A stretch of 51,026 nucleotides of DNA from Gammaproteobacteria bacterium (GTDB lineage: Bacteria; Pseudomonadota; Gammaproteobacteria; Thiohalomonadales; Thiohalomonadaceae). Each line of letters begins with the position of its first letter. Position 1 is the stretch's first letter. Below are positions 1-7,535 of this stretch, one piece after another. The stretch lies in assembly GCA_026196275.1 (NCBI GenBank), contig JAPHTQ010000055.1, positions 1 to 51,026 on the forward strand. The letters run 5' to 3'. The position numbers were made by a program, and so were the translations under genes. The notes under the pieces were generated by a model. It was not told where the DNA came from. It was given only the letters and a program-made list of their open reading frames with translations, and did not search any database.

Positions 1-945
1 CTGTCAGGTCTGCTCGCCATCACCCTGCTGATTGGCGGTCTGATCGTGCTGGTGCTGGACCTGGGCCGTCCTGAGCGACTCATCGTGGCGATGACCCACT
101 ACAACTTCAAGTCGATCTTCGCCTGGAATATCATCCTTTATAATGGTTTCATCGCGCTGGTTGCGGTTTATCTGTGGACGATGATGGAGAAGCGCATGAA
201 CCGCTACACCCCTGTAGCCGGTTTCTTTGCCTTCATCTGGCGCCTGATCCTCACCACCGGTACCGGTTCCATCTTCGGTTTCCTCGTTGCCCGTCAGGGC
301 TACGATGCAGCCATCATGGCACCGATGTTCGTGGTCATGTCCTTCTCCTTTGGTCTGGCTATCTTCCTGCTGGTGCTGATGGCCACCTATCGGATGACCG
401 AGCGTCCACTGGGCGATGCCCTTCTTAAGCGTCTGAAGAACTTGCTGGGTGTCTTCATTGCCGGGGTACTCTACTTCGTCGCCGCCATGCACCTGACCAA
501 TCTCTACGCCACCGAGCACCATGGCGTCGAGCGCTTTATCCTGATGGACGGTGGTATCTACACCACACTGTTCTGGTTCGGATACTTTGTACTCGGTACC
601 CTGGCGCCGCTGGCCCTGCTCTATCATCCAGCCACCGGTATGAAGCGCGGTGCTATCGCCCTCGCCTCTGCACTGGTGGTTCTCGGCGGTTTTACTCTGG
701 TATACGTCATCGTTATCGGCGGCCAGGCCTATCCGCTGGTAATGTTCCCGGGGTATGAAGTGGTCAGCAGCTTTGAGGGGGCAGTGAACTCCGAGTTCTA
801 TGCCTACAGCCCGACGATCTATGAGTTCCTGCTCGGACTCGCCGGTGTCGCGCTGACCCTGGCCATGACCACGGTCGCGGTGAAGAACCTGCGCTTCCTG
901 CCGGAGAGCCTGGCAGATTCAGAGGTCGATCCGCACAGCAAGTAA
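1..945 (+). CDS. dsrP: DsrP, membrane subunit of the DsrMKJOP complex (5' end outside window)
   Basis: This is the C-terminal 314 residues of an NrfD/PsrC-type polytopic membrane protein. The frame is already open at base 1, so the start lies upstream. About eight hydrophobic segments are visible, separated by short polar loops, with a charged tail ending in HSK. In the dsr system, DsrP is the quinone-interacting membrane subunit of the DsrMKJOP electron-transfer complex, which links cytoplasmic sulfur oxidation to the periplasm and quinone pool. The NrfD family is broad, and the specific DsrP call rests on dsrN and dsrR following on the same strand, as in Allochromatium vinosum (dsrP-dsrN-dsrR). 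A strong terminator follows 27 bases after the stop. Confidence 0.88.
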   Translation: MSGLLAITLLIGGLIVLVLDLGRPERLIVAMTHYNFKSIFAWNIILYNGFIALVAVYLWTMMEKRMNRYTPVAGFFAFIWRLILTTGTGSIFGFLVARQGYDAAIMAPMFVVMSFSFGLAIFLLVLMATYRMTERPLGDALLKRLKNLLGVFIAGVLYFVAAMHLTNLYATEHHGVERFILMDGGIYTTLFWFGYFVLGTLAPLALLYHPATGMKRGAIALASALVVLGGFTLVYVIVIGGQAYPLVMFPGYEVVSSFEGAVNSEFYAYSPTIYEFLLGLAGVALTLAMTTVAVKNLRFLPESLADSEVDPHSK

Positions 946-972
946 GCCCCGCTTACCCCTGCTGTTCAACGC

Positions 973-1011
973 AAACACCGATGCACCGCAAGGGCATCGG
1001 TGTTTTGTTTT
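973..1011 (+). terminator. Rho-independent terminator after dsrP
   Basis: A perfect 12-bp stem (973-984 with 994-1005) closes a 9-nt loop and is followed by TTTTGTTTT. It should end the main dsr transcript at dsrP, so the following small gene, dsrN and dsrR would need their own promoter. Confidence 0.92.
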
Positions 1012-1023
1012 GGGTGTAAATTT

Positions 1024-1151
1024 TCACCATGAAGCACACGAAGATGAAAGATTCAGTATAGATGGAAGCTATGAGCCGGCTGTCTGCTTAATCATTCCAG
1101 GCCAATATGGATAAGCCGGCCCAATTGTTACTTCGTGCTCTTCGTGGTTTC
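1024..1151. repeat. Dispersed inverted-repeat element, CACGAAG subtype (element 1)
   Basis: The left arm near 1024-1050 carries degenerate units (TGAAG, CACGAAG, TGAAAG). The right arm at 1130-1150 carries the complementary CTTCGTG and CTTCGTGG units. About 80 nt of unrelated sequence separates them. It is the most degraded two-armed member of the family. It occupies most of the 310-nt gap between dsrP and the next gene, whose only other visible contents are the dsrP terminator and a possible promoter near 1170-1198. Confidence 0.6.
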
Positions 1152-1169
1152 AGCTTTGATTCAAAACGC

Positions 1170-1198
1170 TTTAAAATGGCGTCTATTGCCCTTATACA
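1170..1198 (+). promoter_or_regulatory. Possible sigma-70 promoter for the small gene, dsrN and dsrR
   Basis: TTTAAA (1170-1175) and TATACA (1193-1198) are separated by 17 nt, each matching four of six consensus positions. The site lies downstream of the dsrP terminator and 58 nt before the next start codon. The match is moderate and A+T-rich sequence can give such matches by chance. Confidence 0.35.
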
Positions 1199-1255
1199 GG
1201 GAGTTTGAACCGCTGCAATGTGCGCGACAGATCAGACAAATTCAGAGGTGGTGGC

Positions 1256-1504
1256 ATGAGCCAGCAAGAACACGCATTCGCACAGTACGTACGCATCCTC
1301 GGCAAGGGCCGCAACGGCTCGCGCGGCCTGGCCGCCGTCTGGCGCGGCGAGAATAGCGATGAGTACGGCGAAGCCGCGGTGATCGGCACTGTCGCCATCG
1401 CCCTCTACACCATGGGCAAGGCCGAGAACCGTGAAGAGGCCGAGGCGCAGGCCCGGACCATGTGGGCCGTGCGCGACAAGGCCCGCTTCGCCAGCGCCGC
1501 CTGA
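1256..1504 (+). CDS. Small 82-aa protein upstream of dsrN, resembling the N-terminal helical domain of TrpD-type phosphoribosyltransferases
   Basis: The start at 1256 follows the purine-rich stretch GAGGTGGTGG. The stop is separated from the dsrN ATG by one base, so the two genes are almost certainly co-translated. The residues FAQYVRILGKGRNGSRGL near the N-terminus recall the opening of TrpD/TrpD2 (YbiB-like) proteins, and the following Ala-rich helix could complete a Glycos_trans_3N-like bundle. No phosphoribosyl-binding or catalytic domain follows, so it would be a free-standing helical domain. This resemblance is from memory, not a search. No signal peptide or membrane segment is visible. 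Its position suggests a role with DsrN in cofactor or sulfur metabolism, but the function is unknown. Confidence 0.72.
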   Translation: MSQQEHAFAQYVRILGKGRNGSRGLAAVWRGENSDEYGEAAVIGTVAIALYTMGKAENREEAEAQARTMWAVRDKARFASAA

Positions 1505-1505
1505 T

Positions 1506-2942
1506 ATGCCCCATCTGCTGTTCAGCGCCGCGCACAAATCCTCCGGCAAGACCACCATTACCCTGGGGCTTTGTGCCGCGCTGGCTCACGCCGGTCTGCG
1601 TGTCCAGTCCTTCAAGAAAGGGCCCGACTACATCGACCCGATGTGGCTCGGCCGCGCCACCGATCGCCCCTGCTACAACCTCGACTTCAACACCATGTCA
1701 CGCCCGGAGATCAGTGACTTCTTCGCCCGGCGCAGCGATCAGAGTGATATCGCCCTGATCGAGGGCAACATGGGCCTGTTCGACAGCCTCGATGTGGAGG
1801 GCAGCCAGAGCAACGCCGAAATGGCCAAGCTGCTGCAGGCGCCGGTGGTGCTGGTGCTCGACGTCAAGGGGGCGACGCGCAGCATCGTGCCCGTGATACA
1901 GGGGTTTCAGCAGTTCGATCCGGAGATGAAGCTCGCCGGCGTGATCCTCAACAAGGTGGCCGGCAAACGCCACGAGTTGCGCCTGCGCGAGGCGATCGGG
2001 TACTACTGCGATATCCCCGTACTGGGGGCTATCCACCGCGACCCGCGGCTCGCGATCGATGAGCGTCACCTGGGCCTCATTCCCAGCAACGAGGCCGAGG
2101 CCGTCAATAGCAAGCTGGATCAGGTTCGCGAGATCGTCGCATCACAGGTCGACCTCGAGGCGCTGCAGCGGATCGCTGCCGATGTCCCGGCCCCACAGGT
2201 AAAAAGCGCTCCAGTCGAGGCTGAGGAGCCCGGGGAGCGGGTACGCATCGCCATCGCCCGCGACAACGTCTTCGGTTTTTACTACCCCGATGACCTGGAG
2301 GCGCTGCAGCGCAACGGTGCCGAACTGGTCCCCTTCGACGCTCTCCACGCTCCCGCCCTGCCCGAGGCCATCGATGGGTTGCTTATCGGCGGCGGTTTTC
2401 CCGAGACCCAACTCAAGGCGCTTGAGGCTAACACCGGCCTGCGCGAGAGCATCCGCGAAGCGATTGAGACCGGCCTCCCCACCTATGCCGAGTGCGGCGG
2501 CCTGATGTACCTCAGCCGCTCCATTACCTGGCAGGGAGAGTGTGCGCAGATGGTCGGTATCGTTCCCGGAGACTGTGTGATGCACGAAAAACCGGTGGGA
2601 CGAGGCTATGCCCGAATCGTCGAAACCGGCCTTGGCCCCTGGCCGCAAAGCCAATCCGGCCGGCGCATGCAGGTACATGAGTTCCACTACTCCAGTCTTG
2701 AAAACCTGCCGGATAATCTCCAGTATGCTTATAAGATGGAGCGTGGCTATGGCATCAAGGACGGCCGGGATGGTTTTATCTACAAAAACCTCTTGGCAAA
2801 TTACGTCCACCTGCGTGATGTGCAGGGCAACCACTGGACCCGACGCTTTATCGACTTTGTACGGGCCTGCCGCGGTCACACCTTGCCCTATGCCGCGCCG
2901 GAACGCACGGGGGATACGACATTTCTTCCCCCCTTTATGTAA
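1506..2942 (+). CDS. dsrN: DsrN, CobB/CbiA-like siroheme amidase
   Basis: This 478-residue protein resembles cobyrinic acid a,c-diamide synthase. An N-terminal ATP-binding domain has a P-loop-like AAHKSSGKTT at residues 8-17 and the KKGPDYIDP segment typical of CbiA. The C-terminal class I glutamine-amidotransferase-like domain has LLIGGGFPE and the nucleophile region YAECGGLMYL. In dsr clusters DsrN is known as the enzyme proposed to amidate siroheme for the dissimilatory sulfite reductase. The start at 1506 was chosen because the family begins directly at the P-loop strand; longer frames run into the preceding gene. It sits 18 bases before dsrR. CobB proper is the alternative, but no cobalamin genes are nearby. 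Confidence 0.88.
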   Translation: MPHLLFSAAHKSSGKTTITLGLCAALAHAGLRVQSFKKGPDYIDPMWLGRATDRPCYNLDFNTMSRPEISDFFARRSDQSDIALIEGNMGLFDSLDVEGSQSNAEMAKLLQAPVVLVLDVKGATRSIVPVIQGFQQFDPEMKLAGVILNKVAGKRHELRLREAIGYYCDIPVLGAIHRDPRLAIDERHLGLIPSNEAEAVNSKLDQVREIVASQVDLEALQRIAADVPAPQVKSAPVEAEEPGERVRIAIARDNVFGFYYPDDLEALQRNGAELVPFDALHAPALPEAIDGLLIGGGFPETQLKALEANTGLRESIREAIETGLPTYAECGGLMYLSRSITWQGECAQMVGIVPGDCVMHEKPVGRGYARIVETGLGPWPQSQSGRRMQVHEFHYSSLENLPDNLQYAYKMERGYGIKDGRDGFIYKNLLANYVHLRDVQGNHWTRRFIDFVRACRGHTLPYAAPERTGDTTFLPPFM

Positions 2943-2960
2943 GGAATTAAAGGTTGCACC

Positions 2961-3314
2961 ATGATTACACTGACCGAAAAAGCAATTGAACAGGTAAAGA
3001 GCGCTGCGGAGCAGAGTGAAGCTGTTGGTCTGGCACTGCGTCTGGCGGCGAAAAAGAACCAGGATGGAAGTATCGAGTATGGCATGGGCTTCGACGAGGC
3101 CAAGGATGATGACCTGCTGTTCAAGTTTGATGATGTGGAGGTGGTATTTAGCGGTGAGTACGGCCCGCTGCTCAACGGCACTACCATCGACTTTGTGGAA
3201 CTGGAGCCTGGAAGCTGGAACTTCATCTTCATGAATCCCAATGACGCCAACTACCACCCCCCGGGAAGCGAGCAGGGCGACTGCGGTTCCGGCGGTTGCA
3301 GCTCCTGTAACTAA
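2961..3314 (+). CDS. dsrR: DsrR, A-type (IscA-like) scaffold-related protein
   Basis: The 117-residue protein has the A-type carrier fold: the opening MITLTEKAIEQVK, the LALRLA strand and a C-terminal FMNPNDANY segment where IscA has its NPN motif. The first IscA ligand cysteine (Cys35 in E. coli) is absent here, and A. vinosum DsrR is known to lack the canonical cysteines. Unusually, the extreme C-terminus carries three cysteines (C108, C113, C116) in a Gly/Ser-rich tail after a PPGSEQG linker. These do not match the IscA CGC spacing. The start has a good ribosome-binding site (AAGGAATTAAAGG region). In A. vinosum dsrS follows dsrR; here it is replaced by a two-component pair. Confidence 0.86.
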   Translation: MITLTEKAIEQVKSAAEQSEAVGLALRLAAKKNQDGSIEYGMGFDEAKDDDLLFKFDDVEVVFSGEYGPLLNGTTIDFVELEPGSWNFIFMNPNDANYHPPGSEQGDCGSGGCSSCN

Positions 3315-3455
3315 TTCATCAGGAGTCTACGGCAACGGTGCCTGGCGTTGCCGCCTATCCATTAAGGACGGGTGGCATACTCAAAATGGGATAGCTCTGT
3401 GTTATCATGGCCGTTCTTAAAAGAGCGGGCTTCTTTAGGGTATCCTTAAGCCACC

Positions 3456-5108
3456 ATGGGCATGATAACCAACACATCTCAGCAAGGCCGTCTTCAGCGG
3501 ATGCTGGATGCACTCACCTCCCTTTTGCTGCTAAGCGGTGAGGGACTGCCAGGCAGACGGCTGCGTTTTTTGTTGATCGGCGTCGGCAATACCTTTGCCC
3601 TGCTGGGACTCAATCTCGCTCTCCTGCTCCACTTTCCCGAATACGAAAATATCCTGCTATTCCTGTTCGGCGTCTTTATCCTCGCCGGCGTAGGCCTTCT
3701 GTTCGCCATCTCCCTCGCCTTTCGCCGCTATCTGCTGCACCCCAGTGAAGAACTCAAGCACTGGTCGGATGAGATCCGCGAAGGCAATCTGGCGATCCGC
3801 CTGAACCCCGAGGAAATGGGTGGACTCACGGAAGTGTCCAAAGACATCAATAATCTGTTGGGGTACCTGCAAAATCTCTCCAGCCATATGGATGATGAGA
3901 TCAAGCGCCAGACCAAGCGTTTCGAGCAGAAAACCAACTCCCTGCAGGTGCTCTATGATGTGGCTGCCAGTCTCAATGCCTCGCGCGACCTCAAGGATCT
4001 GCTGACCCGCTTTTTGCACACCATGCGCGACATCGTCAACGCCAAGGCGGGGACCGTACGACTGCTCACCGAGAACAACATGATGGAGCTGGTGGCCAGT
4101 ATCGGTCTAACGGAGGCGGTGATCGAGGAAGAACGCATGGTTCCGGTACAGCGCTGCCTCTGCGGTAATGCGGTTACCGAGGGTGAGGTCCTGTTCCAGC
4201 AGGATCTGACCCCCTGCACCCAGTGGGTTGGGCAACCCCTGCTCGGGGATACCGGCCTGGAGATGATCGCCGTACCGCTGCAGTATCACGGCAAGAACCT
4301 GGGGGTATATAACCTGTTCGTGGAGAAGGCCGACATCGACTCCCGTGAGGAGGTCAAGGCCCTCTTTACCAGTATCGGTCGCCACCTGGGTATGGCCATC
4401 GAAAAAGCACACCTGGACGACGAGGCCAAGCGTCTCTCCATCATCAAGGAACGGAACGCCCTGGCCCATGAACTGCATGATTCGCTGGCGCAGACCCTGG
4501 CCAGTCTGCGCTTCCAGGTAAGCATGCTGGATGAGGCTATCGACCAGCAGGGGGCGGATGTCACTCATGAGGACATCCAGCAGATCAAGAGCGGGCTGGA
4601 TGAGGCCTATACCGAGCTGCGCGAACTGCTCGCCCACTTCCGCGCGCCGATCAACTCCCGCGGTCTGATCCCCGCCCTGGAGGACCTGATCAGCAACTTC
4701 CGTAAGCAGACCGGGATGCACGTGTTACTGCAAAAGGAGTGGGACTCCACCCGCTTGCCGGCCAACATGGAGATGCAGGTACTACGCATCATCCAGGAGG
4801 CACTGGCGAATGTACGCAAGCACAGTGACGCCCATACGGTGCGTGTCATGCTGCGCTGCGACAGGGACGGGAATTACCATATCCTGGTCGAGGATGATGG
4901 TGTCGGAATGGACAAGCCGGCATTCAGCGGTCACCCCGGAGAGCACCTTGGTCTGTCGATCATGAAGGAACGAGCCCGTTATCTTGGTGGCGAGTTGCGC
5001 ATCGAGAGTGAATCCAGCGAGGGAACAAGGGTACAATTAACCTTCCACAGCTCGGACGGCAGCACCGGTTCAAAGAACAAAGAGCCACAGCACTTCGCCC
5101 TGATTTAA
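3456..5108 (+). CDS. NarX-like sensor histidine kinase lacking the periplasmic sensor domain
   Basis: The 550-residue kinase has two close transmembrane helices (about residues 38-58 and 64-88) joined by only a few residues, so there is no periplasmic nitrate-binding domain. A HAMP region (about 88-140) and coiled coil follow. Next is a GAF-like domain (about 155-305) with cysteines C234, C236 and C254, recalling the cysteine-containing central module of NarX. HisKA_3 has HELHDS with the likely phospho-acceptor H341. HATPase_c shows EDDGVGMD and GLSIMKERA. The signal is therefore probably sensed in the cytoplasm, perhaps redox through the cysteines; that is inference. It overlaps no neighbour and the regulator gene follows 12 bases later. 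Proximity to dsr genes makes sulfur or electron-acceptor control plausible. A second ATG at 3462 is possible. Confidence 0.85.
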   Translation: MGMITNTSQQGRLQRMLDALTSLLLLSGEGLPGRRLRFLLIGVGNTFALLGLNLALLLHFPEYENILLFLFGVFILAGVGLLFAISLAFRRYLLHPSEELKHWSDEIREGNLAIRLNPEEMGGLTEVSKDINNLLGYLQNLSSHMDDEIKRQTKRFEQKTNSLQVLYDVAASLNASRDLKDLLTRFLHTMRDIVNAKAGTVRLLTENNMMELVASIGLTEAVIEEERMVPVQRCLCGNAVTEGEVLFQQDLTPCTQWVGQPLLGDTGLEMIAVPLQYHGKNLGVYNLFVEKADIDSREEVKALFTSIGRHLGMAIEKAHLDDEAKRLSIIKERNALAHELHDSLAQTLASLRFQVSMLDEAIDQQGADVTHEDIQQIKSGLDEAYTELRELLAHFRAPINSRGLIPALEDLISNFRKQTGMHVLLQKEWDSTRLPANMEMQVLRIIQEALANVRKHSDAHTVRVMLRCDRDGNYHILVEDDGVGMDKPAFSGHPGEHLGLSIMKERARYLGGELRIESESSEGTRVQLTFHSSDGSTGSKNKEPQHFALI

Positions 5109-5120
5109 TAACGAGAACGC

Positions 5121-5771
5121 ATGCAAGTATTACTCGTAGACGACCACACCCTTTTCCGCAGCGGCCTTGAAACCCTGCTTGAACGACACGGTATCGAGGT
5201 CATTGCCACAGCCGGAAACGGCCGTGAGGGCTTCCTTATGGCCCGTGAGCTGCAGCCCGATGTCATCCTGCTCGACATGCGGATGCCGGAGATGAGTGGC
5301 CTTGAGGTTCTCTCAGGGCTGCGCGCCGTCGGTTTTCGCAACCCCATCGTCATGCTCACCACCAGTAATGAGGAGCAGGATCTGGTCGAATGCCTGCGCA
5401 ACGGCGCCTCGGGCTACCTGCTCAAGGACATGGAACCGACCGAATTGGTGAACGCCCTGCGGGATATAGTGGGTGGCAAAACCATCGTCGCTCCCGAACT
5501 GGCTGCCGTGCTGGCACGTGTGGTGCAGGGCGATGTCGAGGAGATACTCAACAAGGAGGTCAATCCGTTTGCTGAATTGACGCCGAGGGAACTGGAGATC
5601 CTCTGTCTGCTTGCCGAGGGTCAGAGCAACAAGGTGATCGCCCGCAACCTCGGCATATCGGACGGCACCGTGAAACTACATGTCAAGGCGATCCTGCGCA
5701 AACTCAATGTGCACTCCCGTGTCGAAGCCGCCGTAATGGCCGTGGAACAGAACTTCTGCCATAAGGATTAA
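5121..5771 (+). CDS. NarL/FixJ-family response regulator
   Basis: The 216-residue protein has a receiver domain with acidic pair D7-D8, phospho-acceptor D52 in LLDMRMPEMSG, T80-T81 and K102. A C-terminal LuxR-type helix-turn-helix follows (LTPREL...GQSNKVIARNLGISDGTV). It is the obvious partner of the preceding NarX-like kinase, 12 bases upstream, and resembles NarL throughout. Its target promoters cannot be read from this window. The next gene starts three bases after its stop, so all three are probably one transcript. Confidence 0.92.
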   Translation: MQVLLVDDHTLFRSGLETLLERHGIEVIATAGNGREGFLMARELQPDVILLDMRMPEMSGLEVLSGLRAVGFRNPIVMLTTSNEEQDLVECLRNGASGYLLKDMEPTELVNALRDIVGGKTIVAPELAAVLARVVQGDVEEILNKEVNPFAELTPRELEILCLLAEGQSNKVIARNLGISDGTVKLHVKAILRKLNVHSRVEAAVMAVEQNFCHKD

Positions 5772-5774
5772 GCT

Positions 5775-6551
5775 GTGCTGCTAACACGAAATCCCACCCG
5801 ATCACTTCTCCTTCCCCTCCTCTTCCTGCTCCTCGGCCCACCCGCGCTGGCTGAAGATGAAGAGGCGACGCGCTGGTATGAGGTGGAGGTGCTGCTTTTT
5901 GTGCAGCAGAGCCAGGACTATCGCCGTTCGGAACACTGGCCCATTGACTACACCGAACCACAACTCGAGGGTAGCCGGGAACTGAAAGCTGCCGGTAGTA
6001 GCGCATCCGAACCCGTGGCATTCCGCCGTCTTGGCGACGCTGAACTGCAACTGCAGGCCGATGCCGAACGGATCAACCGCGCCCCGGACCTTGAGCTTCT
6101 GGCACATTTCGGCTGGCTACAACCGGGTATGGAGCCCGAGAAGGCGATCCCTGTTCGCATTAGCGATGAGATGTTTAATCTCTCTCCATCGGGCGCAGCG
6201 GAACAGACACAACCGCGCATCAGCGGAACATTGAAGCTGATGCTTGCACGCTACCTGCATATTGAGGCGGATCTGCTCTATCGAGAGCCGACAGAGGCCG
6301 CCACCACGATGTACCAACCGTACTACAGGGAAAACCGCGAAGGAGCACCTGATGCGAGCGCCACAACGGGTGAGGAGAACCTGTTCCTGCTTGCCCAACA
6401 GGAACAGGCGCAGCAACAACCCCTATACCATGTCTATCAGCTGCAAGAGTCACGTCGTATGCGAAGTGGCGAGCTGCACTATCTGGACCACCCGGTATTC
6501 GGCATGGCAGTGAAGGTCAGGCCGTACATCGTGGAGCAGCAAGTCGAATAG
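5775..6551 (+). CDS. csiV: CsiV-family secreted peptidoglycan-binding protein
   Basis: The 258-residue protein has a signal peptide (hydrophobic LLLPLLFLLLG, likely cleavage after ALA at about residue 26). The mature start, with WYEVEVLLFVQQ, is typical of the CsiV family. The C-terminal half contains a YHVYQLQESRRMRSGELHYLDHPVFGM-like region (quoted in part), with conserved aromatic residues. CsiV of Shewanella and Vibrio type binds peptidoglycan and takes part in envelope stress or D-amino-acid signalling. It usually neighbours mfd; here it follows a NarL-type regulator with a 3-base gap. The start is GTG at 5775, which places the signal peptide correctly. The family call is by recognition of these segments. 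Confidence 0.75.
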   Translation: MLLTRNPTRSLLLPLLFLLLGPPALAEDEEATRWYEVEVLLFVQQSQDYRRSEHWPIDYTEPQLEGSRELKAAGSSASEPVAFRRLGDAELQLQADAERINRAPDLELLAHFGWLQPGMEPEKAIPVRISDEMFNLSPSGAAEQTQPRISGTLKLMLARYLHIEADLLYREPTEAATTMYQPYYRENREGAPDASATTGEENLFLLAQQEQAQQQPLYHVYQLQESRRMRSGELHYLDHPVFGMAVKVRPYIVEQQVE

Positions 6552-6597
6552 TCCGTGAGGGCGAAACAGTTTAAAGTTCAATGGGTTCCGACCCATC

Positions 6598-7341
6598 CTA
6601 CGCCAATCGAGGCACAACCTGCTCCAGCAGGCGCCGCACATCGGCCAGACCACTGCTCAGATGGCGCTCGATCATCTCCATGGTGATCGCCCCATCGCCG
6701 CGTCCCGCGCCCATATTGGCCACCACCGCGACACAGGCATAGCAGAGCTCAAGCTCCCGGGCCAGGGCTGCCTCAGGCATCCCGGTCATCCCCACCAGGT
6801 CACAACCATCCCGCTCCAGCCGATCGATTTCCGCCGCCGTCTCCAGCCGCGGCCCCTGGGTCGCCGCATAGGTGCCGCCGGCGATGACATCCAGCTCGAT
6901 TTCAGCAGCACAGCCCAACATGTCGGCACGCAGTGATTCACAATAGGGATCGGTAAAATCGATATGTGTGACACTGGTCAGCCCCTCTTCGAAATAGGTG
7001 TTGATGCGTGACCAGGTATAATCGATGATCTGGTCCGGTATCACCAACCTGCCCGGCGTCATATCCGCACGGATCCCGCCTACCGCATTGACCGCGATCA
7101 CCTTCTCCGCCCCACTCTCCTTCAGCGCCCACAGGTTGGCACGGTAATTGACCTTGTGTGGGGGGATAGTGTGACCCGCCCCGTGTCGCGGCAGGAACAT
7201 CACCTCCCTGCCCGCCATCTCGCCAAACACCAGCGGTGCAGACGGCTCACCATAAGGGGTATGCATCACCTCGCGGCGAATGATCGCCAGACCCTTGAGC
7301 GAGGTCAGGCCGGTACCGCCAATAATCGCCAGTTTTGCCAT
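6598..7341 (-). CDS. S-methyl-5'-thioinosine phosphorylase (MTAP/PNP family)
   Basis: The 247-residue protein cleaves a methylthio-purine nucleoside with phosphate. It begins with the IIGGTGL phosphate-binding strand and has PRHGAGH, NAVGGIRADMTPG, TQGPRLET and the GMTGMPEA substrate-site segment. The last matches the Pseudomonas PA3004 group, which prefers methylthioinosine, rather than general MTAP. The released hypoxanthine could be salvaged by the hypoxanthine phosphoribosyltransferase encoded just upstream on the same strand. In Pseudomonas this gene lies next to nagZ, which is also nearby here. It converges with csiV. Substrate preference is inferred from the motif and context. Confidence 0.85.
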   Translation of the reverse strand: MAKLAIIGGTGLTSLKGLAIIRREVMHTPYGEPSAPLVFGEMAGREVMFLPRHGAGHTIPPHKVNYRANLWALKESGAEKVIAVNAVGGIRADMTPGRLVIPDQIIDYTWSRINTYFEEGLTSVTHIDFTDPYCESLRADMLGCAAEIELDVIAGGTYAATQGPRLETAAEIDRLERDGCDLVGMTGMPEAALARELELCYACVAVVANMGAGRGDGAITMEMIERHLSSGLADVRRLLEQVVPRLA

Positions 7342-7371
7342 GTTCAGAATCCTTTAATCACAATTCAAAAT

Positions 7372-7531
7372 CTTTCAACGCAAAGACGCGAAGGCGCAAA
7401 GAACACAAAGATATATTATGTGTGTAACACACGAGATACCCTCACTCATGCACACAGTTTACGGCAGGCAATCAATAGCAAAGCTTTTCTTTGCGGCCTT
7501 AGCGTCTTTGCGCCTTTGCGTTCAATTCTTT
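7372..7531. repeat. Dispersed inverted-repeat element, CGCAAAG subtype (element 2)
   Basis: The left arm at 7376-7410 reads as tandem CGCAAAGA, CGCGAAGG, CGCAAAGAA and CACAAAG units. The right arm (about 7487-7525) is the approximate reverse complement, with CTTTGCG and TCTTTGCG units. About 75 nt of A+T-richer sequence forms the loop. It fills the gap between the hypoxanthine phosphoribosyltransferase and methylthioinosine phosphorylase genes. Confidence 0.85.
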
Positions 7532-7535
7532 TCAC

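Noticed and set aside
2142-3257. A 371-residue open frame antisense to dsrN and dsrR
   Set aside because: It spans two well-supported genes and shows no domain or ribosome-binding site.
3456-5771. Calling the two-component pair NarXL with nitrate sensing
   Set aside because: The periplasmic nitrate-binding region of NarX is absent, so only the family resemblance is claimed.
7372-7531. Possible CRISPR array from repeated CGCAAAG units
   Set aside because: The unit period is 8-9 nt, arms are inverted and no unique 30-nt spacers or cas genes occur.
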